Shown: positions 3,805-5,935 of the stretch, piece by piece
Layout: each line of letters opens with the position of its first letter
Position numbering within the stretch: the first letter of the stretch is position 1
From: an uncultured Armatimonadota bacterium
Lineage (GTDB): Bacteria > Armatimonadota > Armatimonadia > Armatimonadales > Armatimonadaceae
Direction: 5' to 3'
Length of the DNA: 5,935 nucleotides
Assembly: GCA_903915615.1 (NCBI GenBank)
Contig: CAIWTR010000334.1
Coordinates: forward strand, 1 to 5,935
Notes under the pieces: model-generated
Seen by the model: only the letters and a program-made list of their open reading frames with translations
Databases searched by the model: none
What the model was told of the DNA's origin: nothing
Position numbers and translations under genes: made by a program

Positions 3805-5738
3805 TCCACAAATCCGCTCTTCAACAAGAAATCGTACGTGGCATCCAGCTCTCGTAGGGGTGGGACAAAGATGACAGTTGCATTGCGTCCACGGGTTAGA
3901 AGGACTCGGTAGGCATTCTTTCGTAGTTGAAGTGGGTTACGAACATCCCCTTTGGATTTCATATACTTTCGGGCTCGGTGGTTGGTCCATTGATGAGAAC
4001 CATCGACGCTACTCTGCTCGTAAACAAAGTCAGTTCCCCAAGCCACAATTGCTCCATCCAGTTCAAGGCCTTGGCATTGAAATTCCGTCACACATTGACG
4101 CAGGTTCCGACCACCGTAACCACCTTCTGCATTTTCATCATCACCAAACCACTTCCCGATCTTGATTTGTTTCGTCGCCTGAAAGTCGTTGAACACACCA
4201 AACATTGGTAGGCACTTGTCTCGCGAGCTTGCGAGGATTCCAAAGCGAGCATCTGATTCATTCGCAAATCGTTCAATCATGTATGACTTTGCTGTGTTCA
4301 AATCACGCGTTATACGAAGCGCATATTGATCACTGAAACGCGATGAAATCTGCTTGTTGTAGTCAGGATCTTCGCCTTCAAGCACATTGTCGACAAAGCG
4401 ATGAACTTCTTTCGCCATATGGAAACGAAGCTCTGTATCGAGATGTAGTTCCGAATGCTCAAAGTAAGGGGACGATTCGCTCGCCATCGTCACAGCGAGG
4501 TGAGATGGACCATGGATTTCCCATTCACCGCTGTTTGTAGAACGTTCAATTGCATGACGCCATTGAATGGTTCCACCTTCTTCGCCAGTGTGAATTTCCT
4601 GCCCGCTTCCAATCAACGCTACAACGACAGACCAATCGGGAATCCGCTCAGCGAACTCGATAAAGTGTTCCGGCTCAGACTTTGCCGCCATCCCAGGGTG
4701 CTTCTGTTCGACCATCGATGCATCCCAGGCACGTTGTGCTTCATCGAATACAAGGACATGCTCAGGTGGAACCATACGCCCAGATGAATACTTTTTAACG
4801 TAGTCCTTTACACCTCTGACAAACGTCTTGCCATCCCCAGCACCGCGTAACTCATATTGAAGAACTTCCACCAATGGTCCATTGCCTGAAAGAAAAACGG
4901 CTGGAGCAGTAGGCTTACGACCATCTGCGCGAGGAACCGCGAGGTCATCAATGAAGGAACTGTGGACTGTTTGAAGACCGACAAGTGTTTTGCCAGCGCC
5001 AGGAATTCCTGCAAGCAAGATGAGCTTACGCTTTCCACTCGTTTTTGCATCTCGTATGAGACCGGCAATTAGGTTGATGGCTGGGTCGGTCTGGGCACTA
5101 GCAATACGAACGCGACGAAGCGTACCGGTTTCGAACAACTCTCGCGCAGCTCGAACAAGTGTCGGGAGCGGGCGATAGGCTTCTGCACTTAGGAATGCCT
5201 TGGGATCAACACTTCGATCTCGGTCACGATCAAATGTCTGAATAAGCTCATCGATAGCATCTGGCCCGCAGACATAGACATCTTGAAACTTGCCTCGAAT
5301 ACCTTTTGCGGCGGTTGGGACAACAACAGCATACACAGGAAGGTCGGCGCAGACGTCGTGATAATTCCGAAGGTCTCGTGCATAGGCAGATGCTTGATCG
5401 ATGGCAGCCATGCTTGGATTGAATGCGCCCTTAAGTTCAAGTACGACGACAGCGCCATTTAGTAAAAAGATGACATCTGCGCGCCGCTGTTCCATCGGCA
5501 TTTCGTATTCAAGCACTGCGGTGTATGCCTTGGCAGAACCCTCAAACTCGACTATTTCGTGTGCCTCTTGCTGGATTGGTGGAAGTGAATCCTTCCAGGC
5601 ACGAACCTGTTCTGGAGATGGTTCTCGGACGAATTGCGAAAGCTCTTGAACGATTTTATTCACATCATCATATGCAAAAGCTTGCATTTCGGAGTGGTAA
5701 CCGTGGCGCGCTGGCGCATTTTCAATCTCATCAGGCAT
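3795..5738 (-). CDS. PD-(D/E)XK nuclease fused to DUF2075/SLFN-g3 helicase
   Basis: This 647-aa soluble protein has two modules. The N-terminal part (about 60-150) has a PD-(D/E)XK nuclease core: D88 in RRADVIFLL, E101-L-K103 in VVVLELKGAF, and Q115-ASA-Y119, the QxxxY motif of RecB/Cas4-like nucleases. The C-terminal part (about 235-647) is a superfamily-1-like ATPase of the DUF2075 (Schlafen group 3 helicase-type, PF09848) family. It shows Walker A GIPGAGKT (244-251, K250), Walker B VLVFDEAQ (328-335), a sensor strand VALIGSGQEIH (373-383), TEFQCQGLELD (551-561) as motif V, and YRVLLTRGR (610-618) with the arginine-finger motif VI. Length and motif order fit a complete protein. The ATG at 5738 is not preceded by a Shine-Dalgarno sequence; a later Met18 is the alternative start. 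Proteins of this family occur in defence-type gene neighbourhoods. Here it leads a minus-strand set with a second nuclease-like protein. ATP-driven unwinding plus cleavage of DNA or RNA is the expected activity; its target is unknown. Confidence 0.92.
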   Translation of the reverse strand: MPDEIENAPARHGYHSEMQAFAYDDVNKIVQELSQFVREPSPEQVRAWKDSLPPIQQEAHEIVEFEGSAKAYTAVLEYEMPMEQRRADVIFLLNGAVVVLELKGAFNPSMAAIDQASAYARDLRNYHDVCADLPVYAVVVPTAAKGIRGKFQDVYVCGPDAIDELIQTFDRDRDRSVDPKAFLSAEAYRPLPTLVRAARELFETGTLRRVRIASAQTDPAINLIAGLIRDAKTSGKRKLILLAGIPGAGKTLVGLQTVHSSFIDDLAVPRADGRKPTAPAVFLSGNGPLVEVLQYELRGAGDGKTFVRGVKDYVKKYSSGRMVPPEHVLVFDEAQRAWDASMVEQKHPGMAAKSEPEHFIEFAERIPDWSVVVALIGSGQEIHTGEEGGTIQWRHAIERSTNSGEWEIHGPSHLAVTMASESSPYFEHSELHLDTELRFHMAKEVHRFVDNVLEGEDPDYNKQISSRFSDQYALRITRDLNTAKSYMIERFANESDARFGILASSRDKCLPMFGVFNDFQATKQIKIGKWFGDDENAEGGYGGRNLRQCVTEFQCQGLELDGAIVAWGTDFVYEQSSVDGSHQWTNHRARKYMKSKGDVRNPLQLRKNAYRVLLTRGRNATVIFVPPLRELDATYDFLLKSGFVEIT

Positions 5739-5743
5739 ACGGC

Positions 5744-5779
5744 AGCTTATGTGATCAATGAACTCGTGTCAACGTGTCA
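5744..5779 (-). promoter_or_regulatory. Possible promoter and tandem repeat before the helicase gene
   Basis: On the minus strand a perfect TTGACA (5767-5772) lies 17 bases before TAAGCT (5744-5749), a poor -10 matching 3 of 6. If used, transcription would begin almost at the ATG (5738), giving a leaderless message, which would agree with the missing ribosome binding site. The -35 lies in a tandem 8-base repeat, TGACACGT then TGACACGA, seen on the plus strand as GTGTCA at 5766-5771 and 5774-5779. It might bind a regulator. The -10 is weak, so confidence is low. Confidence 0.35.
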
Positions 5780-5812
5780 CCATCGTACGTGCAAGGTACT
5801 TTTATACTTTCG

Positions 5813-5840
5813 TCGACCCCACCCCCATCCACCCTATACT
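5813..5840 (+). promoter_or_regulatory. Possible promoter of the methyltransferase gene
   Basis: TATACT (5835-5840) matches the -10 consensus at 5 of 6 positions, and TCGACC (5813-5818) matches the -35 at 4 of 6, with a 16-base spacer. The start of transcription would be near 5847, only about 9 bases before the ATG at 5856, and no Shine-Dalgarno sequence is visible. A second TATACT at 5803-5808 has no matching -35. Confidence 0.4.
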
Positions 5841-5855
5841 GCTAGCCAGACATCC

Positions 5856-5935
5856 ATGCAGACTGCCACACGTATCATCCTGATTGAGCCGCGGGATCCG
5901 CGGAATGTGGGGATGGTGGCGCGGGCGATGGCGAA
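5856..5935 (+). CDS. SpoU/TrmJ-like RNA 2'-O-methyltransferase, 5' end only
   Basis: Only the first 26 codons are in the window, followed by two bases of codon 27. The sequence begins MQTATRIILIEPRDPRNVG and continues MVARAMA. It contains motif 1 of the SPOUT (SpoU/TrmH) family, N17-x-G19-x-x-x-R23, after a hydrophobic strand and a proline, as in TrmJ-type proteins ('iiLv.P..p.NiG.vaRAM'). These enzymes transfer a methyl group from S-adenosylmethionine to a ribose 2'-OH in tRNA or rRNA. The ATG is the only start codon near the motif, since the frame upstream offers none within the visible promoter. The gene is divergent from the helicase-nuclease gene and probably marks the chromosomal edge of the accessory region. 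Whether it is TrmJ itself or a sister family cannot be told from this fragment. Confidence 0.8.
   Translation, partial: MQTATRIILIEPRDPRNVGMVARAMA

Noticed and set aside
5890..5905. CCGCGG-GAT-CCGCGG palindrome
   Set aside because: It lies in the coding sequence of the methyltransferase and spells the expected Pro-Arg residues before motif 1, so it is most likely coincidence.

Overview
The window is bacterial DNA of mid-range GC content, densely packed with protein genes. The XRE gene has a nearly consensus sigma-70 promoter, and several starts are preceded by Shine-Dalgarno sequences. I cannot assign a phylum from the sequence. The right edge enters a housekeeping-type gene, the start of a SpoU/TrmJ-like RNA methyltransferase. 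The rest looks like an accessory (defence or mobile) region placed next to it.

Layout. (1) The first 320 bases hold the 5' end of a minus-strand gene that runs off the left edge. Its protein resembles the DUF6933 family. (2) Bases 321-636 are non-coding but rich in sites: an inverted repeat, an IS-end-like repeat, two abutting perfect palindromes, and a TTGACA/TGcTATACT promoter. That promoter is overlaid by two copies of a 15-bp direct repeat. (3) Bases 637-2437 are a plus-strand two-gene operon. It encodes an XRE regulator fused to an ImmA/IrrE zinc metallopeptidase (HEYAH motif), then, 4 bases later, a PIN-domain RNase-like protein. This is a recognised toxin-antitoxin-like arrangement. 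(4) Bases 2447-2499 carry two tandem GGGGTCAG-type repeats that look like one end of an IS21-family element. The outer copy matches the repeat at 479-503 at 22 of 25 positions in the same orientation, so the two-gene operon lies between direct copies. (5) Bases 2478-5738 are a minus-strand gene set. In transcription order these are a 647-aa PD-(D/E)XK nuclease fused to a DUF2075/SLFN-group-3 type helicase, a 300-aa protein with its own D...ExK nuclease signature, and a 95-aa protein. The stop codon of the 95-aa gene lies inside the IS-end-like repeat. (6) Bases 5739-5855 are a divergent intergenic region, followed by the methyltransferase start.

How the parts may work together. The minus-strand helicase-nuclease, second nuclease and small protein are a plausible nucleic-acid-targeting defence module; this is inferred from domains and gene order. 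The XRE-ImmA/IrrE-PIN operon appears to have been inserted at the 3' end of that module, bounded by IS-like repeats, and is probably autoregulated. The DUF6933 gene points the same way as the helicase set and could once have been contiguous with it.
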